The notes below the pieces were generated by a model. The model was not told the DNA's origin and made no database searches. It saw nothing but the letters and a program-made list of their open reading frames with translations. Positions 7,210-14,248 of a DNA stretch of 16,277 bases are shown piece by piece. The position numbers were made by a program, and so were the translations under genes. How positions within the stretch are numbered: the first letter of the stretch is position 1; every line of letters starts with the position of its first letter. Source of the DNA: CAZHDI01 sp964531285 (GTDB lineage Bacteria > Pseudomonadota > Alphaproteobacteria > JAJFIK01). The DNA lies in contig CAZHDI010000076.1 of assembly GCA_964531285.1 (NCBI GenBank), forward strand, positions 1 through 16,277, read 5' to 3'.

Positions 7210-7740
7210 ATGGATCGCGCGCCGCGCCTTGAAACCGGGCGGCTGATCCTGCGCTCCCACCGGCGCGAGGATCTGGACGATTACGCCGCCATGTGGGGCA
7301 ACGCGGACGTCGTGCGTCACATTACAGGCACACCGGCGTCCCGGGCAGACTCATGGCATCGTTTGGTCCGGGCGTTGGGAATGTGGCTGTGTGTAGGATA
7401 CGGCTACTGGGCGGTTGACGACAAAGATACCGGCCGGTTCGTTGGCGCGCTGGGCTTCGCGGCCCATATGCGGGATATCGGGCCGCGCTTCGACACGGTG
7501 CCGGAATCCGGCTGGACGTTGGCCCCCTGGGCGCAGGGACGGGGTTTTGCGTCCGAGGCCCTCGCGGCGGCTCTGGCGTGGGCTGACCGTCAGCCGGGCT
7601 TTGAGCGCACGGTCTGCATGATCACGCCCGACAACGGCCCGTCGGTCAGGCTGGCCGAAAAAACCGGATACCAGCCTTACGGCGAGACGGACTATGCCGG
7701 GAGCCGGGTCATTCTATTCGAGCGGGAGCGATCCACATGA
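7210..7740 (+). CDS. GNAT-family N-acetyltransferase (RimJ/RimL-like)
   Basis: A 176-residue cytosolic acetyltransferase predicted to move the acetyl group of acetyl-CoA to an amine, perhaps a protein N-terminus or a small molecule. Evidence: the opening LETGRLILR (7-15) of the RimJ/RimL branch, the acetyl-CoA pyrophosphate loop QGRGFA at 109-114 after a SGWTLAPWA strand, and the later DNGPSVRLAEKTGY block (141-154) that forms the CoA-binding end. The start is eight bases after the carboxypeptidase stop with no good ribosome site, which suggests coupled translation, and its stop overlaps the tmk start as ATGA. I do not recall this gene as a standard member of this cluster in relatives. Substrate not predictable. 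Confidence 0.9.
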   Translation: MDRAPRLETGRLILRSHRREDLDDYAAMWGNADVVRHITGTPASRADSWHRLVRALGMWLCVGYGYWAVDDKDTGRFVGALGFAAHMRDIGPRFDTVPESGWTLAPWAQGRGFASEALAAALAWADRQPGFERTVCMITPDNGPSVRLAEKTGYQPYGETDYAGSRVILFERERST

Positions 7741-8429
7741 CGGACCTGACCATGGGCGGAGGCCCGGCGGGCGGCAAACCGCAGGGGCGGTTCATCACTT
7801 TTGAAGGCGGCGAGGGCGCGGGCAAATCGACCCAGATCCGCCGTCTGGCGGATCATCTGCGCGATGCGGGCCGTAGCGTGACCATCACCCGGGAACCGGG
7901 CGGATCGGACGGCGCCGAAGCCATCCGCAGCCTGCTCGTGACGGGCGAACCGGGCCGCTGGGGCCCTTTGAGCGAAGTGTTCCTTCTGGCCGCCGCCCGC
8001 GCCGATCATCTGGCCCGCACCATCGGCCCGGCCCTGGCGCGCGGCGATGTGGTGCTGTGCGACCGTTTCATGGATTCCACCACCGCCTATCAGGGCCACG
8101 GTCACGGCCTCGATCTGGGCACGCTCAATCGCATCCATGATCTGACCGTCGGCGCGACGAGGCCCGATCTGACCCTGATCCTGGATCTTCCGGCGGCGGA
8201 AGGCCTGGCGCGCGCGCAAGGCCGCAGCGGCAGCGAGGACCGGTTCGAGCGCATGGATATCGGCTTTCATGAACGCCTGCGCGAAGGCTTTCTCGCCATC
8301 GCCGAGGCCGAGCCGAAACGCTGTGTGGTCCTGGATGCCCGCGAGTCCCTCGATGCGGTCGATAAATCGATCTGGCGCGCGGTGGCCGATCGTCTGCCGG
8401 ATCTGGCACGCCCGCGGATCGTCTCGTGA
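7737..8429 (+). CDS. tmk: Thymidylate kinase
   Basis: Phosphorylates dTMP to dTDP using ATP, a step both the de novo and salvage routes to dTTP need. The 230-residue protein has the P-loop GGEGAGKST (24-32), the TREPGG dTMP-binding motif (51-56), the DRF(M)DST motif (109-114, the family's DR[YFH] signature) and a LID segment with arginines around 163-172 (RSGSEDRFER). A P-loop without the basic residue together with a basic LID is the pattern of the E. coli-like class. About 16 residues precede the first strand, slightly more than usual, so a later start is possible, though GGGAG lies eight bases before this ATG. It overlaps the acetyltransferase (ATGA) and holB (GTGA), which indicates tight co-translation. 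Confidence 0.97.
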   Translation: MTDLTMGGGPAGGKPQGRFITFEGGEGAGKSTQIRRLADHLRDAGRSVTITREPGGSDGAEAIRSLLVTGEPGRWGPLSEVFLLAAARADHLARTIGPALARGDVVLCDRFMDSTTAYQGHGHGLDLGTLNRIHDLTVGATRPDLTLILDLPAAEGLARAQGRSGSEDRFERMDIGFHERLREGFLAIAEAEPKRCVVLDARESLDAVDKSIWRAVADRLPDLARPRIVS

Positions 8430-9538
8430 GTGCGCGCGCCGCAGCCCGGTCAGAGGAGGCGCTGCCCGAAGCAGACCGGCTGCTCGATCTGCCGCATCCC
8501 CGGGAGGTTTTCGATCTTCACGGCCATGAGGTCGGCGAAGCGGCCATCCTGCGGGCGCTGGGCAGCGGGCAAGTGCCCCATGCCTGGCTGATCGGCGGAC
8601 CTCAAGGCATCGGCAAGGCCACGCTGGCCTATCGGTTTGCCCGCGCGGTCCTGAAAACCGGCGATGCCCCGCGCGAGAGCCTGGCCACGGCCCCGGACGA
8701 TCCGGTCGCGCGCCAGGTCGCCGCGCTCAGTCATCCCAACCTGATCGTCCTGCGCCGGACCTATGACGAGAAAGCCAAGCGGCTGCGCACCGCGCTCACC
8801 GTGGATGAAGTGCGCCGGCTGCACGGCATGTTCGCGCATCATGCCAGCGACGGCGGCTGGCGGGTCGCCATCGTGGACAGTGCCGACGATATGAACCGCA
8901 ATGCCGCCAACGCGCTCCTGAAAATCCTCGAAGAACCGCCGGCCCGCGCGCTGATCATTCTCCTGGCCCATCGTCCGGCCCGGCTTCTGCCAACCATCCG
9001 CTCGCGATGCCGCCGTCTGACCCTCAATCCGCTCGATGAGACGGCCATGACGGCGGTGCTGAAGGCGCGGTGCGGCGCTCTGCCGGAGGACAAGCGTGCC
9101 ATGGCGATCCGGCTGGGTGACGGCAGCGCCGGGCGGGCCCTGAGCTTTGCCATGGGCGAGGGGCTGTCGCTCTATGAAGACCTGTCCGGCCTGATGGCCC
9201 GTCTTCCGGAGCCCGACGCCGCGGCGCTCCATGCCTTTGCCGCCAAGGCGGGCGGGCGTATCGGCGATGGCCAGTTCGAAACCACGGCGGATCTTCTGGA
9301 CATTGTGATGGGCCGGATCATCCGCTGCGCGGCAACCGGGCGCACGCCGCCGGACATTCTGCCGGGTGACGGGGAGGCCGCCTTACGCCTTGCCGGCCGC
9401 GGCGGCCTTGAACGCTGGATCGAGGCATGGGACAAGATCGCCGCGTCGCTGGCGGAGGGCGCGGCCCTCAATCTGGACCGCAAACACCTGCTGCTGACCG
9501 CTTTCTTCACGCTGCAATCGGTCGCGCGCAGCGCGTAA
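8426..9538 (+). CDS. holB: DNA polymerase III subunit delta-prime
   Basis: Clamp-loader AAA+ subunit that helps load the beta sliding clamp at primer ends. Of 370 residues, the AAA+ part shows GGPQGIGKAT (57-66), a Walker-A-like loop, then TVDEVRRL, the VDSADDMNRNAANALLKILEEPP block that is almost diagnostic for delta-prime and gamma/tau proteins, and the SRC sensor motif (IRSRCRRL). The four-cysteine zinc module of gamma/tau and E. coli delta-prime is not visible between the P-loop and the VDSADD block. A GTG start inside the tmk stop (GTGA) gives an N-terminus of about 25 extra residues before the first conserved segment. tmk-holB is a widely conserved pair. Confidence 0.95.
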   Translation: MSARAAARSEEALPEADRLLDLPHPREVFDLHGHEVGEAAILRALGSGQVPHAWLIGGPQGIGKATLAYRFARAVLKTGDAPRESLATAPDDPVARQVAALSHPNLIVLRRTYDEKAKRLRTALTVDEVRRLHGMFAHHASDGGWRVAIVDSADDMNRNAANALLKILEEPPARALIILLAHRPARLLPTIRSRCRRLTLNPLDETAMTAVLKARCGALPEDKRAMAIRLGDGSAGRALSFAMGEGLSLYEDLSGLMARLPEPDAAALHAFAAKAGGRIGDGQFETTADLLDIVMGRIIRCAATGRTPPDILPGDGEAALRLAGRGGLERWIEAWDKIAASLAEGAALNLDRKHLLLTAFFTLQSVARSA

Positions 9539-9567
9539 ATGCCTGACGGCCGATCCGGAGACCGCCC

Positions 9568-10353
9568 GTGCTCGTCGATAGCCATTGCCATCTGGATTTT
9601 CCCGATCTCGCCGCCGATCTCGACGGCGTGCTGGCGCGGGCCCGGACCGCGGGTATCGGCACCATGGTGACCATCAGCACGCGGATCACAAAGGCCCATG
9701 AGGTGCGTGCGATCGCCGAGGCCAGGGATACTGTGTTCTGCACCGTAGGCATCCATCCCCATCATGTGGCCGATGAGCCCGAGACGACGGCGGCGCAGCT
9801 CGTGGCCGAAACCGCGCATCCCAAAGTCGTCGGGATCGGCGAGAGCGGGCTGGATTATTTTTATGAGCGCAGTCCGCGCGACGTTCAGGCAACAAGCTTC
9901 CGCGCCCATATCGCGGCGGCGCGCGAGACCGGCCTGCCGCTGGTGGTTCACACCCGCGATGCCGATGAGGACACCGCCGCCATTCTGCGCGAGGAAATGG
10001 ACAAGGGCGCGTTTCCCGGCCTGCTCCATTGTTTCAGTTCCGGTGCGCCGCTGGCCCGCGCTGCCGTCGAGATCGGCTTTTACATCTCGTTTTCCGGCAT
10101 TTTGACCTTCCCCAAATCCCAGGCCCTGCGGGATATCGCGGCGGAGCTGCCGGCGGACCGCATTCTGGTCGAGACCGATGCGCCCTATCTGGCGCCGGTG
10201 CCGAAACGCGGCAAACCCAATGAGCCGGCCTATGTGGCGCACACCGCCAAAGTGCTGGCGGAAACCCGGGGCGTGAGCGAGGCCGAGATCGCCGCTCAGA
10301 CGACGGACAATTTCTTCCGCCTGTTCACCAAGGCCTCCAGACCAAATGTGTGA
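9568..10353 (+). CDS. tatD: TatD family metal-dependent deoxyribonuclease
   Basis: Amidohydrolase-fold nuclease of the TatD/YcfH/YabD group; members are 3'-5' exonucleases or DNases linked to repair and DNA fragmentation. All metal ligands can be placed: H6 and H8 in DSHCHLD, E92 in GESGLDYF, H128 in VVHTRD, H154 in LLHCFS and D204 in VETDAPYLAP. The length of 261 residues is normal. It begins at GTG with CGGAG seven bases upstream; an ATG start is not available near the family's first residues. Which paralogue (TatD, YcfH or YjjV type) is uncertain; position after holB favours the YcfH/YabD type. It lies 29 bases after holB, where metG intervenes in many alphaproteobacteria. Confidence 0.95.
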   Translation: MLVDSHCHLDFPDLAADLDGVLARARTAGIGTMVTISTRITKAHEVRAIAEARDTVFCTVGIHPHHVADEPETTAAQLVAETAHPKVVGIGESGLDYFYERSPRDVQATSFRAHIAAARETGLPLVVHTRDADEDTAAILREEMDKGAFPGLLHCFSSGAPLARAAVEIGFYISFSGILTFPKSQALRDIAAELPADRILVETDAPYLAPVPKRGKPNEPAYVAHTAKVLAETRGVSEAEIAAQTTDNFFRLFTKASRPNV

Positions 10354-10361
10354 GGGGCCGG

Positions 10362-11171
10362 ATGCGTGAATTGATCGTCACCATATTGGGCTGCGGCTCA
10401 TCGAGCGGCGTGCCCAAGGTCGGCGGCGATTGGGGCCAGTGCGATCCAAGCGAGCCGAAGAACCGGCGCCGGCGTTCCTCGATCCTGGTCGAGATCGGCC
10501 CGGCAGACGCGGACAAGACCACGGTGCTGATCGACACGTCGCCCGATTGCCGCGAGCAATTGCTCGATGCCGGGGTCAGCCATATCGACGCGGTTCTCTA
10601 TACCCATGATCATGCGGACCAGACCCACGGCATCGACGATCTGCGCCACATGGCCATCCGCATGCGCCGGCGCATTCCGGTCTACACGGACCGTCCGACC
10701 GGCGAGTCGCTGCACCGGCGCTTCGGCTATTGTTTTTCCGCGCCGAAGGGCAGTCTTTATCCGCCGATCCTCGATCACACCTGGATCGCGGCCTTCGAGC
10801 CAGTCGCGGTCGATGGTCCGGGCGGGCGCTTGGACGTGCTGCCGTTCGATGCCGATCACGGTTCGATCCGGTCTCTGGGGTTCCGGTTCGGCCCGGTGGC
10901 GTATTCGCCGGATCTGGTCGGCCTGCCGGATGAGAGTTTCGCCGTTCTCGGCGGTCTCGAGTGCTGGGTCTGCGACGCGCTGCGCTGGGACCGGCATGTC
11001 AGCCATACCCATGTCGATCAGACCCTGGCCTGGTTCGAGCGCGCGGGCGTGCGCTCCGGGGTCATGACGAATCTCCATATTGATGTCGATTATGCGGCGC
11101 TGAAGGCCTATGTGCCGGCGCATGTGGAGCCGGGCTATGACGGCATGGTGCTGCGCTTTGCGGTACCGTGA
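10362..11171 (+). CDS. Metallo-beta-lactamase-fold hydrolase, PhnP/tRNase Z-like
   Basis: A 269-residue MBL-fold enzyme predicted to be a phosphodiesterase; physiological substrate unknown. It opens with VTILGCGSSSGVP (6-18), the usual start of this group, has the dinuclear metal motif THDHADQTH (81-89), further probable ligands H166 in DADHG and D184 in YSPDL, and His239 in TNLHIDVDY near the end. It lacks the clear CxxC-type structural zinc site of E. coli PhnP. The frame opens at GTG 10350 overlapping the tatD stop, but GAGGGG at 10352-10356 serves the ATG at 10362, which also matches where relatives begin. tatD followed by this MBL gene is a common alphaproteobacterial pair. phnP should not be used as its name because no phosphonate genes are present. 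Confidence 0.92.
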   Translation: MRELIVTILGCGSSSGVPKVGGDWGQCDPSEPKNRRRRSSILVEIGPADADKTTVLIDTSPDCREQLLDAGVSHIDAVLYTHDHADQTHGIDDLRHMAIRMRRRIPVYTDRPTGESLHRRFGYCFSAPKGSLYPPILDHTWIAAFEPVAVDGPGGRLDVLPFDADHGSIRSLGFRFGPVAYSPDLVGLPDESFAVLGGLECWVCDALRWDRHVSHTHVDQTLAWFERAGVRSGVMTNLHIDVDYAALKAYVPAHVEPGYDGMVLRFAVP

Positions 11172-11215
11172 GGCCAACACGCGGACACGGCGGATCAGGG
11201 ATGAAGGATCAGGGG

Positions 11216-12334
11216 ATGACGACGGGCACACGGACTCTTAGCGCCGTTCTTGGATGGGCCTGCGCCTGCACTCTAAGCCTTGTAATCCAGCCGGTTTCGG
11301 CGGCTGAACCGCTCGATGTGTACGAGCTTTACGCCGAAGCGGTCAGCGAGCCCGGCGTGCGCACGCGGATCCTGGCCCGCTTTGAGATCCATGAGACGCC
11401 CAATGCCGGCGCTGACAAAGACGGCAAAGACAAAAACGACGAAGACAATGACGGCGACGCCGAAGCGCGCGAGGCCCGGCTGGTGTCGATCCGCGAGTTC
11501 GGCGCCGGTCAGACGCTGATTTTCAAGGCCGATCTCGACCTGCGCTTTCCCTTCCGTACCGATCTCCAGACAACGCTGGACCGGCTCCCGACATTGGCGC
11601 CCGTGGCCCGGCTCCATGGCCCCGCGGTGCTGGACACGGTCATGGATTTCGTTCGCCTGACGGCAACACCCGCCGCGGCCGCACGGCACATGGCCGGACG
11701 CGATGACGAGCCCTCAGAAGACGACGCCAAGACCGGCAAGCCCAAGCCGCTGTTCAACATCATTATGGATGCCATCCGCGATGACGAACCCAAGGCCGCC
11801 GAACCGGCTCGCGACATGCCGCAGATCGTCACGGTCAACTGGAGCGCGCCGGACGCCTTTCTGCGCCGGATGACCTGCCATCGCCGGTCGGCGCCCGGAC
11901 CCGATGCGGACGCAGCAGCCCAGACGCAGCCCGCCACGGACACAAAGGGGGCCAATCCGGCCAAACAGCCCAGACGCGGCACGACGCCGAAAGCCGCCCC
12001 GAAAGACCCGATGACCGTTTATGTGCGCTACGAAGTGCCCGAACGGCCATGCACGATCCTGGCGGGCCATGCGACCGGCACGTCGAACATCTATACGGCG
12101 CGCCAGACCGGCGACACCTGGACCCACCGGTCCGGCACCGAGACCCTCCAGATCGACGCCACGCTCGATCCGCAAACCGGTTCGATCACCACCGCATATC
12201 TCCAGGCCCATCAGACCTTGAGCGAGTGGGCCGGCTGCACGCGCTATGGCGCCTTGTGCCAATCGCCGGTGCCGGTCCGGACCGAACGCCAGGTCGAGCT
12301 GGTGCGCATGCCGAACGGTCACCGCCGGTACTGA
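11216..12334 (+). CDS. Exported protein of unknown function with acidic low-complexity segment
   Basis: I do not recognise the family. From the ATG at 11216 it has 372 residues with a Sec signal peptide (about 1-30, ending near VSAAEP). The mature part has short strand-like stretches, an Asp/Lys-rich segment (DNA 11414-11473) whose end fits the ligand spacing of an EF-hand loop, a second charged linker, a Pro/Thr/Ala-rich linker (about residues 220-260) and a better-ordered C-terminal domain of about 110 residues with three cysteines (PCTIL, GCTRYGALC). Three in-frame starts exist: GTG 11168 (overlaps the MBL stop), ATG 11201 and ATG 11216. GAAGGA seven bases before 11216 and the signal-peptide geometry favour the last. 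It closes the core plus-strand run and is probably periplasmic. Confidence 0.75.
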   Translation: MTTGTRTLSAVLGWACACTLSLVIQPVSAAEPLDVYELYAEAVSEPGVRTRILARFEIHETPNAGADKDGKDKNDEDNDGDAEAREARLVSIREFGAGQTLIFKADLDLRFPFRTDLQTTLDRLPTLAPVARLHGPAVLDTVMDFVRLTATPAAAARHMAGRDDEPSEDDAKTGKPKPLFNIIMDAIRDDEPKAAEPARDMPQIVTVNWSAPDAFLRRMTCHRRSAPGPDADAAAQTQPATDTKGANPAKQPRRGTTPKAAPKDPMTVYVRYEVPERPCTILAGHATGTSNIYTARQTGDTWTHRSGTETLQIDATLDPQTGSITTAYLQAHQTLSEWAGCTRYGALCQSPVPVRTERQVELVRMPNGHRRY

Positions 12335-12459
12335 TACCGCGACCGGCCACGGCCGCGGGAAACGTCCCAGGGCACATCCCATTGATCACGGTCCGTTGGA
12401 CCGGCCCATACCGCCGGGCGCGTCCGGCCAAACGCCCGCTGACGCCACCTCTGATTCTC

Positions 12460-12475
12460 CATAATATAAATTATG
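12460..12475. promoter_or_regulatory. AT-rich inverted repeat overlapping a candidate -10
   Basis: CATAAT and ATTATG are exact 6-base arms around ATAA, in DNA that is otherwise about 65-70 percent GC. The arms overlap a possible -10 element, as a repressor operator would. Confidence 0.35.
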
Positions 12476-12531
12476 CGGCATATTTGTTCGCGAGGATGGC
12501 CGCGCAAGGTCGCGTCGCGCCGTCACGATGC

Positions 12532-12548
12532 GTCCAGGATCCTTGGAC
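12532..12548. repeat. Near-perfect palindrome in the leader
   Basis: GTCCA-GGATCC-T-TGGAC: 5-base arms flank a self-complementary GGATCC with one extra T. It could be a hairpin in a leader RNA or a protein site; nothing further can be said. Confidence 0.3.
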
Positions 12549-12658
12549 CCTCTCCCGATGTGGAATTGATTTTCGCCGCTAAATCGGGTGCGCTTGGGCC
12601 TGACAGGTTCGGGCGCCTCCATCGGGGACACCGTCCCGGACAAAACACGGAGGGTGAT

Positions 12659-13258
12659 ATGGGGTGGATGATGCGTCAGGCCGCTGCGGCGGTCCTGATC
12701 GGCGGATCTTTCATGGGCGCGGCCGGCGGTGCCCAGGCGGCGGCGGTCGTGTTCGGATCGACATCGGCGCAGAACTGCTACGAGGCGGCGCAATTCGGCA
12801 CGGCGACATCGGGCTTGCGGGAATGCGACGACGCCTTGCGCGAAGGCGCGCTCACGGCACGAGACCGGGCGGCGACGCTGGTCAATCGCGGCATCCTGCA
12901 TAACCGGGCCAAGGACTACGACCAGGCAATCGTGGATTTCAATGCCGCGCTCGCGATGGACGGCGATCTGGGTCCGGCGTTTTTGAACCGGGGCAACAGC
13001 TACTTCTTCATGAAGGACCTGACCAATGCGCTGGCCGATTACGACCGGGCCATCGAACTGGAAAGCCGGGATCTGCATTCGGCCTATTTCAATCGTGGGC
13101 TCGTCTACGTGAAGCGCGGCGACAATGAGCGCGCCCTGGACGACTTCCGGATGGCGCTCGAGATCAAGCCGGATTTCGTGGCCGCCGAAGCCGTGATCGC
13201 ACAGATCACCAATCCGGCCCCGGCGGCGCCCGCGGCCGAGGACCAAACCGGCGAATAG
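12659..13258 (+). CDS. Exported tetratricopeptide-repeat protein
   Basis: A 199-residue protein with a signal peptide (1-28, cleavage near AQA-AAV) and three TPR units (about 73-105, 106-139, 140-173) with the typical alternation A..L.NRG....-.YD.AI.DF..A. Two cysteines (C40, C56) in the pre-TPR helix pair are placed as if to form a disulfide. The tail (184-199) is Pro/Ala-rich and disordered. TPRs mediate protein-protein contacts, so a periplasmic scaffold role is likely, but no partner can be named. The frame is open from 12473; ATG 12659 was chosen because GGAGG lies five bases upstream and the signal peptide starts there. It is transcribed alone: a gap precedes it and a strong terminator follows. 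Confidence 0.88.
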   Translation: MGWMMRQAAAAVLIGGSFMGAAGGAQAAAVVFGSTSAQNCYEAAQFGTATSGLRECDDALREGALTARDRAATLVNRGILHNRAKDYDQAIVDFNAALAMDGDLGPAFLNRGNSYFFMKDLTNALADYDRAIELESRDLHSAYFNRGLVYVKRGDNERALDDFRMALEIKPDFVAAEAVIAQITNPAPAAPAAEDQTGE

Positions 13259-13284
13259 TGCGGCTCCCGAATAGTGCTACACCC

Positions 13285-13318
13285 AAGGGCGCGCACCGCG
13301 AGGCGGCGCGCCCTTTTT
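13285..13318 (+). terminator. Intrinsic terminator after the TPR gene
   Basis: AAGGGCGCGC (13285-13294) pairs exactly with GCGCGCCCTT (13306-13315) around an 11-base loop and runs into five T (13314-13318): a textbook rho-independent terminator 27 bases after the stop. It separates the TPR gene from mazG. Confidence 0.9.
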
Positions 13319-13346
13319 CGTGCCCCGGCCGCCCAGGAGAACGATC

Positions 13347-14210
13347 ATGTCCCAAAGCCAGCCCGCAGGACCGCGCGCCGCGCCGCCCCCTGAGGACGCC
13401 CGGCGCCATATCGAGGCGCTGATCGAAATCATGGCCCGCCTGCGCCATCCCGACGGCGGCTGCCCATGGGATCTGGAGCAGGACTTCGCGACCATCGCGC
13501 CTTATACGATCGAGGAAGCCTATGAGGTGGCGGACGCCATCGAGAAGGCCGATATGGCGGGCCTCAAAGGCGAGTTGGGCGACCTCCTCCTGCAGGTGGT
13601 GTTCCATGCCCAGATGGCCCGCGAGGCCGGTCATTTCGAGTTTGGCGACGTGGTTCAGGGCATTTGCGACAAGATGGTGCGCCGCCATCCCCATGTCTTC
13701 GCCGCCGCCGATGCCGCTACGCCCGATGCGGTGATGGCCAATTGGGAGGCCATCAAAGCAGCCGAGCGCGCGCAGGCCCGTCAGGGTACGGATGATGGAC
13801 CGGTCAGCGTTCTCGACGATGTGCCGGTCGCCCTGCCCGCGCTCATGCGCAGCGCCAAGCTGATCAAGCGCGTGCGCCGGATCGGCTTCGATTGGCCCGA
13901 CGCGCTGGGCGCGCTGGACAAGGTTGAGGAGGAAACCGCCGAACTGCGCGAGGCCCTCGAAGCGGCGCAGGACGACGGGCACATTGCCGAGGAGCTGGGC
14001 GATCTTCTGTTCACGGTCGCGAATGTCGCGGCCAAGATCGGCCGGGATCCCGAGGACCTATTGCGCGCCGCGAATGCCAAGTTCGAGCGCCGGTTCCGCG
14101 GCGTCGAGGCCCGCCTTGCCGCCGACGGCCTAAAGCCCGAAGACGCCGACCTCGAAACCATGGAAAGCCACTGGCAGGCGGTCAAAGCGGCGGAAAAATC
14201 CGCAGGCTGA
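13347..14210 (+). CDS. mazG: Nucleoside triphosphate pyrophosphohydrolase MazG
   Basis: All-alpha NTP pyrophosphatase that hydrolyses (d)NTPs to the monophosphate and pyrophosphate, clearing non-canonical nucleotides and, in E. coli, lowering ppGpp after starvation. The 287-residue protein has both tandem MazG domains. The N-terminal one contains LRHPDGGCPWDLEQ, the EExxE motif (E56, E57, E60 in IEEAYE) and E76/D79 in GELGDLL. The C-terminal one contains KLIKRVRRIGFDW, KVEEETAELREAL and EELGDLLFTV. Start chosen from AGGAG seven bases before ATG 13347; a GTG at 13320 lies in the terminator tail and is unlikely. No mazEF toxin pair is next to it, as is usual outside enterobacteria. Confidence 0.96.
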   Translation: MSQSQPAGPRAAPPPEDARRHIEALIEIMARLRHPDGGCPWDLEQDFATIAPYTIEEAYEVADAIEKADMAGLKGELGDLLLQVVFHAQMAREAGHFEFGDVVQGICDKMVRRHPHVFAAADAATPDAVMANWEAIKAAERAQARQGTDDGPVSVLDDVPVALPALMRSAKLIKRVRRIGFDWPDALGALDKVEEETAELREALEAAQDDGHIAEELGDLLFTVANVAAKIGRDPEDLLRAANAKFERRFRGVEARLAADGLKPEDADLETMESHWQAVKAAEKSAG

Positions 14211-14225
14211 TTACGACAATCGGAG

Positions 14226-14248
14226 CGCGCGGCTCACGGCACCGCGCG
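14226..14248. terminator. GC hairpin at the mazG/DUF502 convergence
   Basis: CGCGCGG (14226-14232) pairs with CCGCGCG (14242-14248) around nine bases, overlapping the last codons of the DUF502 gene. It has no T-run on either strand, so it would be at best a weak or Rho-assisted bidirectional end. Confidence 0.35.

Larger units (their letters stand above)
12335..12658. other. Gap of 324 bases holding operator-like inverted repeats
   Basis: No gene is supported here; the frame of the following gene is open across it but its residues look random until the signal peptide. It contains an AT-rich inverted repeat (12460-12475), a possible promoter (CTGACG at 12439-12444, 17 bases, TAATAT at 12462-12467), a near-palindrome around a BamHI-like core (12532-12548), and a GGGAC-ACC-GTCCC hairpin near 12625-12637. 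If the promoter is right, the leader of the TPR gene is roughly 185 bases long. Confidence 0.45.

Noticed and set aside
9172..10242. Antisense frame of 356 codons across holB and tatD
   Set aside because: Covers two clearly identified genes and has no recognisable domain.
12049..12582. Plus-strand frame crossing the end of the exported unknown gene into the gap
   Set aside because: Arg/Pro-rich noise that begins out of frame within a better gene and has no start signal.
13347..14210. mazG as part of a toxin-antitoxin module
   Set aside because: No mazE/mazF-like genes adjacent; neighbours are a terminator and a DUF502 gene.
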